Assembly (NCBI RefSeq): GCF_036549475.1
Contig: NZ_JAZHLI010000002.1
Location: 62,001-126,000, forward strand
Direction of reading: 5' to 3'
Source: Aurantimonas sp036549475
GTDB taxonomy: Bacteria > Pseudomonadota > Alphaproteobacteria > Rhizobiales > Rhizobiaceae
DNA length: 64,000 bases
Shown here: positions 52,350-61,861 of the stretch, in pieces
Position numbering within the stretch: position 1 is the first letter of the stretch
Layout: each line of letters starts with the position of its first letter
The notes under the pieces: model-generated
Databases searched by the model: none
What the model saw: the letters and a program-made list of their open reading frames with translations, nothing else
Told to the model about the DNA's origin: nothing
Translations under genes and position numbers: made by a program

Positions 52350-53132
52350 TCAGGCGGCCAGCTCGACCAGCACCGGCACGTGGTCCGAGGGCTTCTCCCA
52401 GCCGCGCACATGCCGGTCGATCCCGGCCGACACCATCTGGACCTGCGCCTCGGGCGACAGCAGCAGATGGTCGATGCGGATGCCGTTGTTCTTCTGCCAG
52501 GCGCCGGCCTGGTAGTCCCAGAAGCTGTAGGTGCCGCCCGCGTCCGTCGTGGCGCGGATCACGTCGATCAGGCCCAGATTCAGGAGCCGGCGATAGGCCG
52601 CGCGGGTTTCGGGCTGGAACAGGGCGTCGCCGAGCCAGTTGTCCGGCCGCGCTGCGTCGATGCGCTCGGGAATGACGTTGTAGTCGCCGGCCAGCACCAG
52701 CAGCTCCTCGCGGCTCATGCTGTCGCGCGCATGGTCGAGGAGCCGCTGCATCCATGCGAGCTTGTAAGGGAATTTCTCCGTGCCGAGCGGATTGCCGTTG
52801 GGCAGGTACAGGGACGCGACCCGCAAGGGGCGTCCGTGGAAATCCCACACCCCTTCGATGAAGCGGGCATGCTCGTCGCTGCTGTCGCCCGGCAGCCGGG
52901 GCTCCACCGAGACCGGCTTGGCCTTCGACAGGAGCGCGACGCCGTTGAAGCCCTTCTGCCCGTGCGTCTCGACGTGGTAGCCGAGCGCCTCGATGGCCTC
53001 GCGGGGAAAGGTCTCGTCGACGTTCTTGATCTCCTGCAGGCAGGCGATATCGGGCGAGCGCTCCTGGAGCCATGCGAGAAGGCCGTCGAGGCGCGCCTTG
53101 ACGCCGTTGATGTTCCAGGTGGCGATCAGCAC
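52350..53132 (-). CDS. xthA: Exodeoxyribonuclease III
   Basis: A 260-residue AP endonuclease/3' exonuclease. Conserved N7 in ATWNINGVKAR, metal ligand Glu34 (IACLQEIKN), LVLAGDYNVIPERIDAARP and the C-terminal DHVPVLVEL His. Acts on abasic sites in base-excision repair. It begins five bases after the erpA stop on the minus strand, so the two are probably co-transcribed. Confidence 0.96.
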   Translation of the reverse strand: MLIATWNINGVKARLDGLLAWLQERSPDIACLQEIKNVDETFPREAIEALGYHVETHGQKGFNGVALLSKAKPVSVEPRLPGDSSDEHARFIEGVWDFHGRPLRVASLYLPNGNPLGTEKFPYKLAWMQRLLDHARDSMSREELLVLAGDYNVIPERIDAARPDNWLGDALFQPETRAAYRRLLNLGLIDVIRATTDAGGTYSFWDYQAGAWQKNNGIRIDHLLLSPEAQVQMVSAGIDRHVRGWEKPSDHVPVLVELAA

Positions 53133-53137
53133 GCGGG

Positions 53138-53479
53138 TCAGACCGAGAAGGAGGTGCCGCAGCCGCAGGACGCGACGGCATTGGGATTGCGGATCTGGAA
53201 GGACTGGCCCATCAGGTCGTCGACATAATCGAGCACCGAGCCTTCCATGTAGATGATGGAGACCGGGTCGATGACGACCCGCGCGCCGTCGCGCTCGAGG
53301 ATGATGTCATCCTCCTCGCGTCCGCTGGTCAGGTCGTATTTGTAGGAAAAGCCGGAGCAGCCGCCGCCTTCGACGGAGATGCGCAGCGAATCGGCGTCGG
53401 CGTTCTTCGCCAGGATCGCGGCGATCCGCCGGGCTGCGGCTTCGGAAACGGTCACGGTGTGATCTGTGGTGTCGCTCAT
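53138..53479 (-). CDS. erpA: Iron-sulfur cluster insertion protein ErpA
   Basis: A 113-residue A-type carrier with its three cluster cysteines: Cys41 in SVEGGGCSGFSY, and Cys105 and Cys107 in VASCGCGTSFSV. The start ATG 53479 follows the family length; an upstream in-frame ATG adds a non-conserved 18 residues. Delivers Fe-S clusters to apoproteins. Divergent from dgt. Confidence 0.95.
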   Translation of the reverse strand: MSDTTDHTVTVSEAAARRIAAILAKNADADSLRISVEGGGCSGFSYKYDLTSGREEDDIILERDGARVVIDPVSIIYMEGSVLDYVDDLMGQSFQIRNPNAVASCGCGTSFSV

Positions 53480-53583
53480 CTGGCCGTTCGGCGCGTCGTC
53501 GAGGCGCACCGCTCCTTGTTCGAGGGCTGACACTTAAGTATGGACGCCGGGTTGGCCGGTCAATCGGAACGGATCGTTTCGCG

Positions 53584-54816
53584 ATGGATGAAACCCAGGG
53601 AGCACGCGACACGGCCTTCGCGCGGATCGGCATGGGCGGGATTTCGCGCGCGCCCTATGCGGTGCAGCCGGAGGACACGCGCGGCCGCCTCTACCCCGAA
53701 CCGGCCAGCCGCACGCGCACCCCGTTCCAGCGGGACCGCGACCGGATCGTCCATTCCACCGCCTTTCGCCGGCTGAAGCACAAGACCCAGGTGTTCGTCG
53801 CGGACGAGGGCGACCATTTCCGCACCCGGCTGACCCACACGATCGAGGTTTCGCAGATCGCCCGCGCCTTTGCCCGGGCGCTGCGCCTCGACGAGGACCT
53901 GACCGAGGCGATCGCTCTCGTCCACGATTTCGGGCACACGCCCTTCGGTCATGCCGGCGAGCGGGCGCTCGACCGGCGCATGGCGGCCTACGGCGGCTTC
54001 GACCACAACGCCCAGTCGCTGCGGATCGTCACCACGCTCGAACATCGCTACGCCGAATTCGACGGACTGAATCTGGCCTGGGAGACGCTGGAGGGGCTGG
54101 TCAAGCACAATGGACCGCTGATCGGGCCGCGGGCCGAGCACGGCACGCTGCTGCCCAGGCCCATCGCCGATTTCGACGCGCTGTTCCCGCTCGACCTCGA
54201 CGGCTTCGCCAGCCTGGAGGCCCAGGCGGCGGCGATCTCCGACGACATCGCCTACAATACCCACGATCTGGACGATGGACTGCGCGCCGGGTTAATCGAC
54301 GTGGAGGATTTGCGCGAGCTGCGGCTGGCGGGCGCGATCCTGGAGGAGGTGGAGGCGGCCTATCCCGGCCTCGACCGCACCCGCACCGGCCACGAGATCC
54401 TGCGCCGTCACATCACCCGCATGGTCGAGGACGTGATCGGCACGGCGCTCGCCGGCATTGCCGAGATCAATCCGGCGAGCGCCGCCGATATCCGCATGGC
54501 GGACCGGCCGATCGTCCTGTTTTCGCCGGCGATGCGCGAGGCGGTCGACGAGACGCGGCGCTTCCTGTTCGAGCGGGTCTATCGCAACGAGAGCATCATG
54601 CAGGTGATGCGCACCGCCGAGGGGATCGTCGACGCGCTGTTCAACCGGCTGATCGCGCGCCCGGACCTGATGCCGGGCGACTGGAGCCGCGACGCCGACG
54701 GGCTGCAGCCCGAGAAGCTTGCGCGGCGCGTGGCGGATTACCTCTCCGGCATGACCGACACATTCGCCATGGCCGAGCATCGCCGCCTGTTTGACGTCAC
54801 CCCGCAATTGCGCTAG
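53584..54816 (+). CDS. dgt: dGTPase-like deoxynucleotide triphosphohydrolase
   Basis: A 410-residue HD-domain enzyme that hydrolyses dNTPs to nucleoside and triphosphate. Metal ligands: FRTRLTHTIEVSQIARAFAR (His), HDFGHTPFGHAGERALD (HD, about 113-114) and ISDDIAYNTHDLDDG (Asp). The SRTRTPFQRDRDRIVHSTAF start block is typical. The divergent dgt/erpA pair followed by argS is common in the order. Confidence 0.94.
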   Translation: MDETQGARDTAFARIGMGGISRAPYAVQPEDTRGRLYPEPASRTRTPFQRDRDRIVHSTAFRRLKHKTQVFVADEGDHFRTRLTHTIEVSQIARAFARALRLDEDLTEAIALVHDFGHTPFGHAGERALDRRMAAYGGFDHNAQSLRIVTTLEHRYAEFDGLNLAWETLEGLVKHNGPLIGPRAEHGTLLPRPIADFDALFPLDLDGFASLEAQAAAISDDIAYNTHDLDDGLRAGLIDVEDLRELRLAGAILEEVEAAYPGLDRTRTGHEILRRHITRMVEDVIGTALAGIAEINPASAADIRMADRPIVLFSPAMREAVDETRRFLFERVYRNESIMQVMRTAEGIVDALFNRLIARPDLMPGDWSRDADGLQPEKLARRVADYLSGMTDTFAMAEHRRLFDVTPQLR

Positions 54817-54918
54817 CCGGCTTTCCTTCTTCAAGGCACGCAGCATGCGTGACGCCCGGCCGTCAGAGCGTCCGGGGCGCGCCGCCACGGCGGCCGCCGG
54901 AACCAGTCGAGGTCCAGG

Positions 54919-56670
54919 ATGAACATCTTCGCCGATTTCGAATCGCGCGTGAAGGCCGCCGTGGAAGCCGTTCTTTCCGATGGCGAAACGGGCGTTCCGG
55001 ATCTGGCGCGCGTCACCGTCGAGCCGCCACGGGATGCCGCCCATGGCGATCTGGCCACCAATGCGGCGATGGTGCTGGCCAAGCCGCTGGGCATGAAGCC
55101 GCGAGACCTGGCGACGCGCATCGCGGCGCATCTTGCCCGCGACCCTGACGTGGAAACCGCCGAGGTCGCGGGACCGGGCTTCATCAATCTCAGGCTCCGA
55201 CAGCCCTTCTGGATCGCGCATCTGGCGGACATTCTTGCCGCTGGCGGCGATTTCGGCCGCGCGCCGGCCACCGGACGGCGGGTGAACGTCGAATATGTCT
55301 CGGCGAACCCGACCGGGCCCATGCATGTCGGTCATTGCCGCGGAGCCGTGGTGGGCGATGCGGTCGCCAGCATCATGGCCTTCGGCGGTGACGCGGTGAC
55401 CACCGAATACTACATCAACGATGCGGGCGAGCAGGTAAACGTCCTGGCCCGCTCGGCCTTCCTGCGCTACCGCGAGGCGCTGGGCGAGACCATCGCCGAG
55501 ATCCCGCCGGGCCTGTATCCCGGCGAATATCTGAAGCCCGTCGGCGCGGCGCTGAAGGCCGAGTTCGGCGACCGGCTCCTGGCGATGGACGAGGCGGAGT
55601 GGCTGCCGCTGGTGCGCGAGCGCGCGATCGACGCGATGATGGGAATGATCCGCGCGGATCTGAAGCTCCTCGGCATCGAGCAGGACGTGTTCTTCTCCGA
55701 ACGCAGCCTGCATGCCGACAATGGCGGCAAGATCGCCGCGGCGATCGCCGACCTGCGCGCGCGCGGCTACGTCTACCAGGGCTCGCTGCCGCCGCCCAAG
55801 GGCCAGGCGCCGGAGGATTGGGAGGATCGCGAGCAGACGCTGCTGCGCTCGGCCGACGTCGGCGACGACCAGGACCGGCCGCTGGTGAAGTCCGACGGCC
55901 GCTACACCTATTTCGCCGCCGACGTCGCCTATTTCCGCGACAAGTTCGAGCGTGGCTTCGAGGAGATGGTCTACGTCCTGGGCGCCGACCATGGCGGCTA
56001 CGTCAAGCGGCTGGAGGCGGTGGCCAAGGCCGTGTCCGGCGGCACGGCGAGGGCGGAGGTGCTGCTCTGCCAGCTCGTGAAGCTCTACCGGAACGGCGAG
56101 CCGGTCACGATGTCCAAGCGCTCGGGCAATTTCGTCACGCTGGCGGACGTCGTCGAGGAAGTGGGCCGCGATCCGGTCCGCTTCATGATGCTGTTCCGCA
56201 AGAGCGACGCGCCGCTCGACTTCGACTTCCAGAAAGTGACCGAGCAGTCGAAGGACAATCCGGTCTTCTACGTGCAGTATGCCCATGCGCGTGCCGCGGC
56301 GGTCTTCCGCCAGGCGGTGGAGGCTGGTCTGACGCTGCCGGAATTTGCGGGAATGGACGCGGAGGCCCTGAACTGCCTGACCGACGAGGGCGAGATCGGC
56401 CTGATTCGCAAGCTCGCGGAGTTCCCGCGGCTGATCAAGTCGGCCGCCGATGCCAAGGAGCCGCATCGGCTGGCCTTCTATCTCTACGATCTCGCATCCT
56501 CGTTCCACGCCCAGTACAACCGTGGCAAGGACCTGCCGGAATTACGGTTTGTTAACGCTGATGAGAGCAATATCACCTTTGCCCGACTGGCCCTGCTGAA
56601 GGCCGTGGCGCTGGTCCTGGCAACCGGACTCGGCCTGATCGGGGTCGACGCTCCGGAAGAAATGCGCTGA
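54919..56670 (+). CDS. argS: Arginyl-tRNA synthetase
   Basis: A 583-residue class I synthetase. HIGH-type motif in NPTGPMHVGHCRGAVVGD (about 130-147) and KMSK-type TMSKRSGNFVTLADVVEE (about 396). The N-terminal Add1 domain (AAHGDLATNAAMVLAKPLGM) and the C-terminal DALR anticodon-binding domain (SSFHAQYNRGKDLPELRFV) are present. Full length. Confidence 0.97.
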   Translation: MNIFADFESRVKAAVEAVLSDGETGVPDLARVTVEPPRDAAHGDLATNAAMVLAKPLGMKPRDLATRIAAHLARDPDVETAEVAGPGFINLRLRQPFWIAHLADILAAGGDFGRAPATGRRVNVEYVSANPTGPMHVGHCRGAVVGDAVASIMAFGGDAVTTEYYINDAGEQVNVLARSAFLRYREALGETIAEIPPGLYPGEYLKPVGAALKAEFGDRLLAMDEAEWLPLVRERAIDAMMGMIRADLKLLGIEQDVFFSERSLHADNGGKIAAAIADLRARGYVYQGSLPPPKGQAPEDWEDREQTLLRSADVGDDQDRPLVKSDGRYTYFAADVAYFRDKFERGFEEMVYVLGADHGGYVKRLEAVAKAVSGGTARAEVLLCQLVKLYRNGEPVTMSKRSGNFVTLADVVEEVGRDPVRFMMLFRKSDAPLDFDFQKVTEQSKDNPVFYVQYAHARAAAVFRQAVEAGLTLPEFAGMDAEALNCLTDEGEIGLIRKLAEFPRLIKSAADAKEPHRLAFYLYDLASSFHAQYNRGKDLPELRFVNADESNITFARLALLKAVALVLATGLGLIGVDAPEEMR

Positions 56671-56755
56671 CCGATCACGCTTTGGTCAAGTTCGTCCCCT
56701 AGCGCTCGATCAGGGGCCGGACGCCTCCGGAGCATGGAAACAGGCGGGGGTGTGG

Positions 56756-58669
56756 ATGTCGACGGGGGACATGAAGGGTGCTGGTTCGAAGGCGGACCAG
56801 CTGACGACGACGCCTGACGACGATCCGTTCGCGGATCTGGCGCGGCTGATCGACGAGCCTTGGGGCAGTGGGCTGGCGGTTCGCGCCGAGCGCGACCCTG
56901 TTGCCGCTCCGATCGGCGAATCGACCGTCTTCGACGAAGAGGCGCTCGCCGGCGTTCTCGACGAGGAATTCCACCGCAGCTTCGAGATGCATGACGACGT
57001 CGCCACGCCGGCGACCCCTGCGGATCCATTGCCCCGCGAGGCCGATACCGCCGCCAATTCCTACGCGAATTGGCTGGCACCGCGCTCTGCATCCGCGGCG
57101 ACCGCCACATCCACCGCATCGGCGCGCACACCGGCATCACCTACTGCGGCCGAGGCGCCTCTCGACGACGCGATCGACAACGAGCTCGAAGTGGCGCTGC
57201 GCGGGCTGTCGGCCCCGGCCAATCCCCGTGGCACGCCGCTGCATCAGAGCGAGGCCTTCGTCCCGGCACGCATCGAGCCACTGCCGGTTCCGCAGCCCAG
57301 GACCAAGCCACTCGACGATTTCGACGAACTCATCGCCAGCGAACTCGCTGCGATGACAACGGCGCCGCAGGTCCAGCGCGTCAACGAAGCGTGGGACGGC
57401 GCCGATTCGCGTCCGGCCGCGGCCGCACCACAGTATCATCATGCCGGGCTTGCCCAGGACGACAGCCAGGCGTTCGGCGTCGAGCCCGTCGGCCATCAGT
57501 CCGGCGAGCGCCGTCGCGGCGCAGCGCATCGAGCCACCGCCGGCATGCTGGCGGCCGGGCAGGGACGGTACTCGCCCCGCTCGTTCGGCTTTGGCGCCAG
57601 CGTGCTGGTCATCGCGCTTCTGGGCGGAGCCGGTGCCTATTACGTCTTCGGCAACGGCGGGGTCGCCGGCTCCGACGAAGTGCTGATCGTGCGCGCCGAT
57701 ACCGAACCGGTGAAGGTCGCGCCGAAGGATCCGGGCGGCCGCGCCGTGCCGAACCAGAACAAGGCCGTCTACGAACGCGTCCAGAGCGCGGACGTCGACG
57801 TCAAGCCATCCCAGACGACGCTCCTGTCGGCGGCCGAAGAGCCGCTGGAATTGCCCTCGCAGCAGGCGCCCAACGATCTGCCTGGCGTCGATCTCAGCCC
57901 GATCGGCACGGCACGGGCCGCGGCGAACGGTGCCGGCGAGGAATCCGTGCGCGTCGCCGACGCCTCGGCTGCCGCCGAGCCGATCGCCGTCCTGACGCCG
58001 CGCCGGGTGCGCACGCTGACCGTCCGGCCGGACGGAACGCTGGTCACCGAGGAGACCGTCCCCGAGACTTCCATGGCGGATCTGCGCGGCGAAAATCCCG
58101 CCATGATCCCCGCGGTCTCCCGGCCGGTCGATCTGGCGGCCGGCACAGCCGACACGGCGGCCGCCGATGCTGCGGCCGAAACGGCCGCGGCCGGGCAGCC
58201 CGCGCCGGGCATGCCGGTTCCCGCACTCAAGCCTGTTCGCGCAACACCGGAACCGGTTCGCACTGCAGCGCTGGCGACCGCGCAGCCCGAGCCGCAGGCG
58301 CCTCCGGCCGCCGTCGCGCCCGAGCCAGCCATCGCGCCCGAACCGTCCGTCGATCCCGTGACCGAGACGGCGAGCATCGCGCCTCCTCCACCCCCGGCCC
58401 AGGCAGCGCCCGCGGCACCCGCTGCCGGCGGCTACTACGTCCAGATCTCCTCGCAGCCCAGCGAGGCGGCGGCGCAGGAATCGTCGCAGGCCCTCGGTCA
58501 GCGTTATGCGAGCGTGATCGGTGGACGGAACCTCGTCATCCAGTCGGCCGACATCCCGGGCAAGGGCACCTATTACCGGGTGCGCGTCGCAGCGGGATCC
58601 AAGGACGAGGCGGCGAGCCTGTGTTCACAGCTGAAATCAGCCGGCGGCAGCTGCTTCGTGGCGCGCTGA
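56756..58669 (+). CDS. SPOR-domain cell-envelope protein
   Basis: A 637-residue protein. Cytoplasmic low-complexity region to about 275, one TM segment (about 277-300, FGASVLVIALLGGAGAYYVF), a long Ala/Pro-rich periplasmic linker, and a SPOR domain at about 558-637 (GGYYVQISSQPSEAAAQESS, SQLKSAGGSCFVAR). SPOR domains bind denuded glycans at division sites. Located between argS and nagZ, a usual place in Hyphomicrobiales. ATG 56756 chosen over GTG 56750 for ribosome-site spacing. Confidence 0.9.
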   Translation: MSTGDMKGAGSKADQLTTTPDDDPFADLARLIDEPWGSGLAVRAERDPVAAPIGESTVFDEEALAGVLDEEFHRSFEMHDDVATPATPADPLPREADTAANSYANWLAPRSASAATATSTASARTPASPTAAEAPLDDAIDNELEVALRGLSAPANPRGTPLHQSEAFVPARIEPLPVPQPRTKPLDDFDELIASELAAMTTAPQVQRVNEAWDGADSRPAAAAPQYHHAGLAQDDSQAFGVEPVGHQSGERRRGAAHRATAGMLAAGQGRYSPRSFGFGASVLVIALLGGAGAYYVFGNGGVAGSDEVLIVRADTEPVKVAPKDPGGRAVPNQNKAVYERVQSADVDVKPSQTTLLSAAEEPLELPSQQAPNDLPGVDLSPIGTARAAANGAGEESVRVADASAAAEPIAVLTPRRVRTLTVRPDGTLVTEETVPETSMADLRGENPAMIPAVSRPVDLAAGTADTAAADAAAETAAAGQPAPGMPVPALKPVRATPEPVRTAALATAQPEPQAPPAAVAPEPAIAPEPSVDPVTETASIAPPPPPAQAAPAAPAAGGYYVQISSQPSEAAAQESSQALGQRYASVIGGRNLVIQSADIPGKGTYYRVRVAAGSKDEAASLCSQLKSAGGSCFVAR

Positions 58670-58797
58670 GCGCCGCGGGTTTCGCCAGCGTCGCATCGAT
58701 GAGCCGGTCCTCCAGCGGACCGGCTCCTTTTCCCCATCACGCAGGCCAACGTCCCGGTTCCGACGCGGGACCATCCGTGCCTGCACAGGAGACCCGA

Positions 58798-59817
58798 ATG
58801 AGCGGATCGAAGGCGTGGATTGCCGCGCCGGCCGGGCTACGCCTGACCGCCGACGAAATCGCCTTCTTTGCCGATGAGCGTCCCTGGGGCTTCATCGTCT
58901 TCGGCCGCAACATCTCAGACGCGTCGCAACTCACTGACCTGACTGCGCAATTGCGCGAAGTCGGTGGCCGCGCCTCGACCCCGATCTTCATCGACCAGGA
59001 AGGCGGGCGGATCAACCGCCTCAAGCCGCCCATGGCGCCGGCCTATCCGACGCCGGCCGATCTCGGGCGCCTGCATGCCATCGACCCGGAGGCCGGTGCG
59101 CGCGCGGCCTGGCTGCAAGGGCGACTGCTGGCCGCCGACGTCATGGTCTACGGCATCAATGCCGACTGCGTGCCGTGCCTGGACGTGCCGGTGCCAAGGG
59201 CCGATTCGGTGATCGGCGACCGGGCCTATGGCCGCGATGCCGAAACCGTTGCGATTCTCGGCCGGGCCGTGGCCGACGGGTTCATGGCGGGTGGCGGACT
59301 GCCAGTGATGAAGCACGTGCCCGGCCATGGCCGCGGCAATGCCGACAGCCATTACCGCCTGCCGGTGGTCACGACCGGCCGCGCCGAACTGTCGCGGACC
59401 GACTTCGCGCCCTTCAAGGCGCTGAACAGCCTGCCGGCGGCAATGACCGCGCATATCCTCTACACCGACATCGATGCCGAGCGACCCGCGACCCTGTCAC
59501 CGGTGGTGATCGACGACGTCATCCGGGGCGAGATCGGCTTCGACGGCCTCCTGATGAGTGACGACATCTCGATGAAGGCGCTGCAGGGCGATCTCGGCGA
59601 TCTCGGCCGCGCGTGTCTCGGTGCCGGCTGCGACGTCGTGCTCCACTGCAATGGCGACATGGCCGAGATGCGTCAGGTCGCCGGCGCCGCGCAGCCGCTG
59701 GCTGGCGAGGCCCTGCGCCGCGCGGCTGCCGCGGAAGCCTGTATCGCACCGGTCGTGCCTGCCGACGAGGTCGCGCTGCGCGGCGAATACGGCGCACTGT
59801 TGGCCCGCGTCGTCTGA
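58798..59817 (+). CDS. nagZ: Beta-N-acetylhexosaminidase NagZ
   Basis: A 339-residue GH3 enzyme recycling peptidoglycan by removing GlcNAc from anhydromuropeptides. Hallmarks: FIDQEGGRINRLKPP, the mobile catalytic loop KHVPGHGRGNADSH, and nucleophile Asp in LMSDDISMKAL. AGGAGA ribosome site before ATG 58798. Cytoplasmic, no signal. Confidence 0.94.
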   Translation: MSGSKAWIAAPAGLRLTADEIAFFADERPWGFIVFGRNISDASQLTDLTAQLREVGGRASTPIFIDQEGGRINRLKPPMAPAYPTPADLGRLHAIDPEAGARAAWLQGRLLAADVMVYGINADCVPCLDVPVPRADSVIGDRAYGRDAETVAILGRAVADGFMAGGGLPVMKHVPGHGRGNADSHYRLPVVTTGRAELSRTDFAPFKALNSLPAAMTAHILYTDIDAERPATLSPVVIDDVIRGEIGFDGLLMSDDISMKALQGDLGDLGRACLGAGCDVVLHCNGDMAEMRQVAGAAQPLAGEALRRAAAAEACIAPVVPADEVALRGEYGALLARVV

Positions 59818-59906
59818 AGCGGTTGCCGTCGCAGCGGCAAAGGGTTAGCCAGAGCGCAGAAGGTGTGGCGCCTGCGCCCGCCGACCAGACTGACGGGCTG
59901 TCCCAC

Positions 59907-61031
59907 GTGCATAACCGGACCCGCGACGCCGTCGCGCCATCTCGACACTCCTCGGCCAGGACCAGCGCCGGCGTCAGCTTCGCTGCACGGCTGGCTTTCG
60001 AGAACGTGTCCCATGCGGTCGGCCATACGCAGATCCTGAGCGACATCAATCTCGCCGCCGAGCCCGGCGAAATCCTGTGCCTCCTTGGCCCCTCGGGCTC
60101 CGGCAAGACCACGCTGCTGCGGATCGCCGCAGGTATCGAGCGGCAGACCGCCGGGCGTCTGATCCTCAACGGGCGCGAGATCGCGGGCGAGGGCACATTC
60201 GTGCCGCCCGAGAAGCGCGGCATCGGCCTGATGTTCCAGGACTTCGCGCTGTTTCCGCACATGACCATCGCCGAGAATGTCCGCTTCGGCCTGACCGCGC
60301 TGTCGGGCGACGCGGCCAAGAAGGAAGCGATGGCGGCGCTGGAGCGGGTCGGCCTGAGCGACGCGGCCGGGCTTTATCCGCACACCTTGTCGGGCGGCGA
60401 GCAGCAGCGCGTGGCGCTGGCGCGCGCCATGACGCCGCGCCCGACGGTGCTGTTGATGGACGAGCCGTTCTCGGGCCTCGACAGCCGGCTGAAGGACGTG
60501 GTGCGCACCGATACGCTGCAGATCCTGCGCGAGAGCCGGGCGACGGCGATCATCGTCACCCACGACGCGGAGGAGGCAATGCGGATGGGCGACCGGATCG
60601 CGCTGTTGCGCGACGGCCGCCTCGTCCAGCTCGGCACGGCCGCCGAACTCTACAGCCGGCCGGCGAGCCTGTTCGCCGCAGGGTTCTTTTCCGAGCTGAA
60701 CGTGATCGATGGATCGGTGCGGGGCGGCCGGGTCGTCACGTCGCTCGGTCCCGTCGCGGATTCCCTTCTGCCGGACGGCACGGCGGTGACAGTGGCCCTG
60801 CGCCTGACGGGGCTGAGGCTCCAGGAACGCACCGAAGGCGTGTTCGGCCGCATCGTCGCGCGGCGCTTTCTCGGCAGCGTGGACCTGATGACCGTGGCCA
60901 TCGAAGGGCTCGATTATCCGCTGCGCTCGCGCATGCGGGCAGGAATCGTCGAGCCGGGACGGAAGGACGTCGTTGTTTCCGTTGATCCGCAAGACGTTAT
61001 CGTGTTTGAAAAGTCGGCGGACGATCGCTAG
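59907..61031 (+). CDS. ABC transporter ATP-binding protein (PotA/FbpC-like)
   Basis: A ~374-residue ATPase. Walker A GPSGSGKTTLLRIAAG (about 61-76), Q-loop MFQDFALFPHM, signature LSGGEQQRVALARAMTP, Walker B VLLMDEPFSGLD and H-loop IIVTHDAEEAM. A C-terminal TOBE-like domain (GRIVARRFLGSVDLMTVAIE) suggests iron, polyamine or similar substrates. No partner permease or binding protein is adjacent. The start is uncertain: GTG 59907 lacks a good ribosome site and the frame is open upstream. Confidence 0.88.
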   Translation: MHNRTRDAVAPSRHSSARTSAGVSFAARLAFENVSHAVGHTQILSDINLAAEPGEILCLLGPSGSGKTTLLRIAAGIERQTAGRLILNGREIAGEGTFVPPEKRGIGLMFQDFALFPHMTIAENVRFGLTALSGDAAKKEAMAALERVGLSDAAGLYPHTLSGGEQQRVALARAMTPRPTVLLMDEPFSGLDSRLKDVVRTDTLQILRESRATAIIVTHDAEEAMRMGDRIALLRDGRLVQLGTAAELYSRPASLFAAGFFSELNVIDGSVRGGRVVTSLGPVADSLLPDGTAVTVALRLTGLRLQERTEGVFGRIVARRFLGSVDLMTVAIEGLDYPLRSRMRAGIVEPGRKDVVVSVDPQDVIVFEKSADDR

Positions 61032-61076
61032 CTTGGGTATGGGCGAACGCCTCACGCGTTCCAGGGAGAATTTATA

Positions 61077-61310
61077 ATGGGTAGCTTCAGCATCTGGCAT
61101 TGGCTCATCGTCCTTGCGGTCGTGCTGCTGCTCTTCGGTCGCGGCAAGATTCCGGAACTGATGGGTGACGTGGCCAAGGGCATCAAGAGCTTCAAGAAGG
61201 GCATGTCCGAGGACGAGACCGAGACGGCAGCGCAGGAACGGCGCTCGCTGGACCACGCCGAAGGCGACGTGGTGGCCCGCGACGTCAAGCGGGAGAAGAC
61301 GGTCAACTGA
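61077..61310 (+). CDS. tatA: Twin-arginine translocase subunit TatA
   Basis: A 77-residue protein with TM helix IWHWLIVLAVVLLLFGRGKI and the FGRGKIPELMGDVAKGIKSF amphipathic helix, then a charged tail. TatA oligomers form the passage for folded Tat substrates. First gene of tatABC; GGGAG ribosome site. Confidence 0.96.
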   Translation: MGSFSIWHWLIVLAVVLLLFGRGKIPELMGDVAKGIKSFKKGMSEDETETAAQERRSLDHAEGDVVARDVKREKTVN

Positions 61311-61387
61311 TCGCCTGCATATGAGGTCATCGATGACGACGGTGCGCCGTCGTCATCAGGTCGGTTCGCTGTTTCCGAGACGCTGAA

Positions 61388-61861
61388 ATGTTAGATATCG
61401 GCTGGTCCGAACTCATGGTCGTGGCGATCGTTCTGGTGATCGTCGTGGGGCCAAAGGATTTGCCGCGCATGCTGCGGACCTTCGGCCGCACCAGCAAGCA
61501 ATTGCGTTCGATGGCCGGCGATTTCCGCCGGCAGTTCGACGACGCGCTGCGCGAGGCCGAACTTGACGAGGTCAAGAACACGGTCAGCAAGGTGCGCGAT
61601 CTCGATCCCACCAAGGACGTTCGCGCGGCGATGAACCCGATGAAGGCGGTCGGGGACGAAATCCGCTCGTCCCTCAAGGCAGCGACGAAGGCGCCCGAAC
61701 CGAAGGTTCCCAGTGCCTCGGGCGCCGCGGTAGCGGCCGCACCGGACAAGGTCGGAGTGACCCAGAGCCCCGCGACTGCCGAAGAGCCGGCCCCGAGTGC
61801 GGCGGCATCGGCCGGCAAACCCGCTGAAGCGAAAGAAAAGAAGAGCGAGGACGCGGCGTGA
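61388..61861 (+). CDS. tatB: Twin-arginine translocase subunit TatB
   Basis: A 157-residue protein: MLDIGWSELMVVAIVLVIVV, then GPKDLPRMLRTFGRTSKQLR and an amphipathic helix, with a low-complexity Ala/Pro tail. TatB with TatC binds the twin-arginine signal. Its stop overlaps the tatC GTG (GTGA). Confidence 0.95.
   Translation: MLDIGWSELMVVAIVLVIVVGPKDLPRMLRTFGRTSKQLRSMAGDFRRQFDDALREAELDEVKNTVSKVRDLDPTKDVRAAMNPMKAVGDEIRSSLKAATKAPEPKVPSASGAAVAAAPDKVGVTQSPATAEEPAPSAAASAGKPAEAKEKKSEDAA

Noticed and set aside
54292..56508. 738-codon minus-strand frame opposite dgt and argS
   Set aside because: Spans two real plus-strand genes; composition is typical of antisense GC-rich frames.
57070..58797. Long in-frame extension upstream of nagZ through the SPOR gene
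   Set aside because: Arg/Gly-rich shadow of the SPOR gene; nagZ has a proper ribosome site at 58798.
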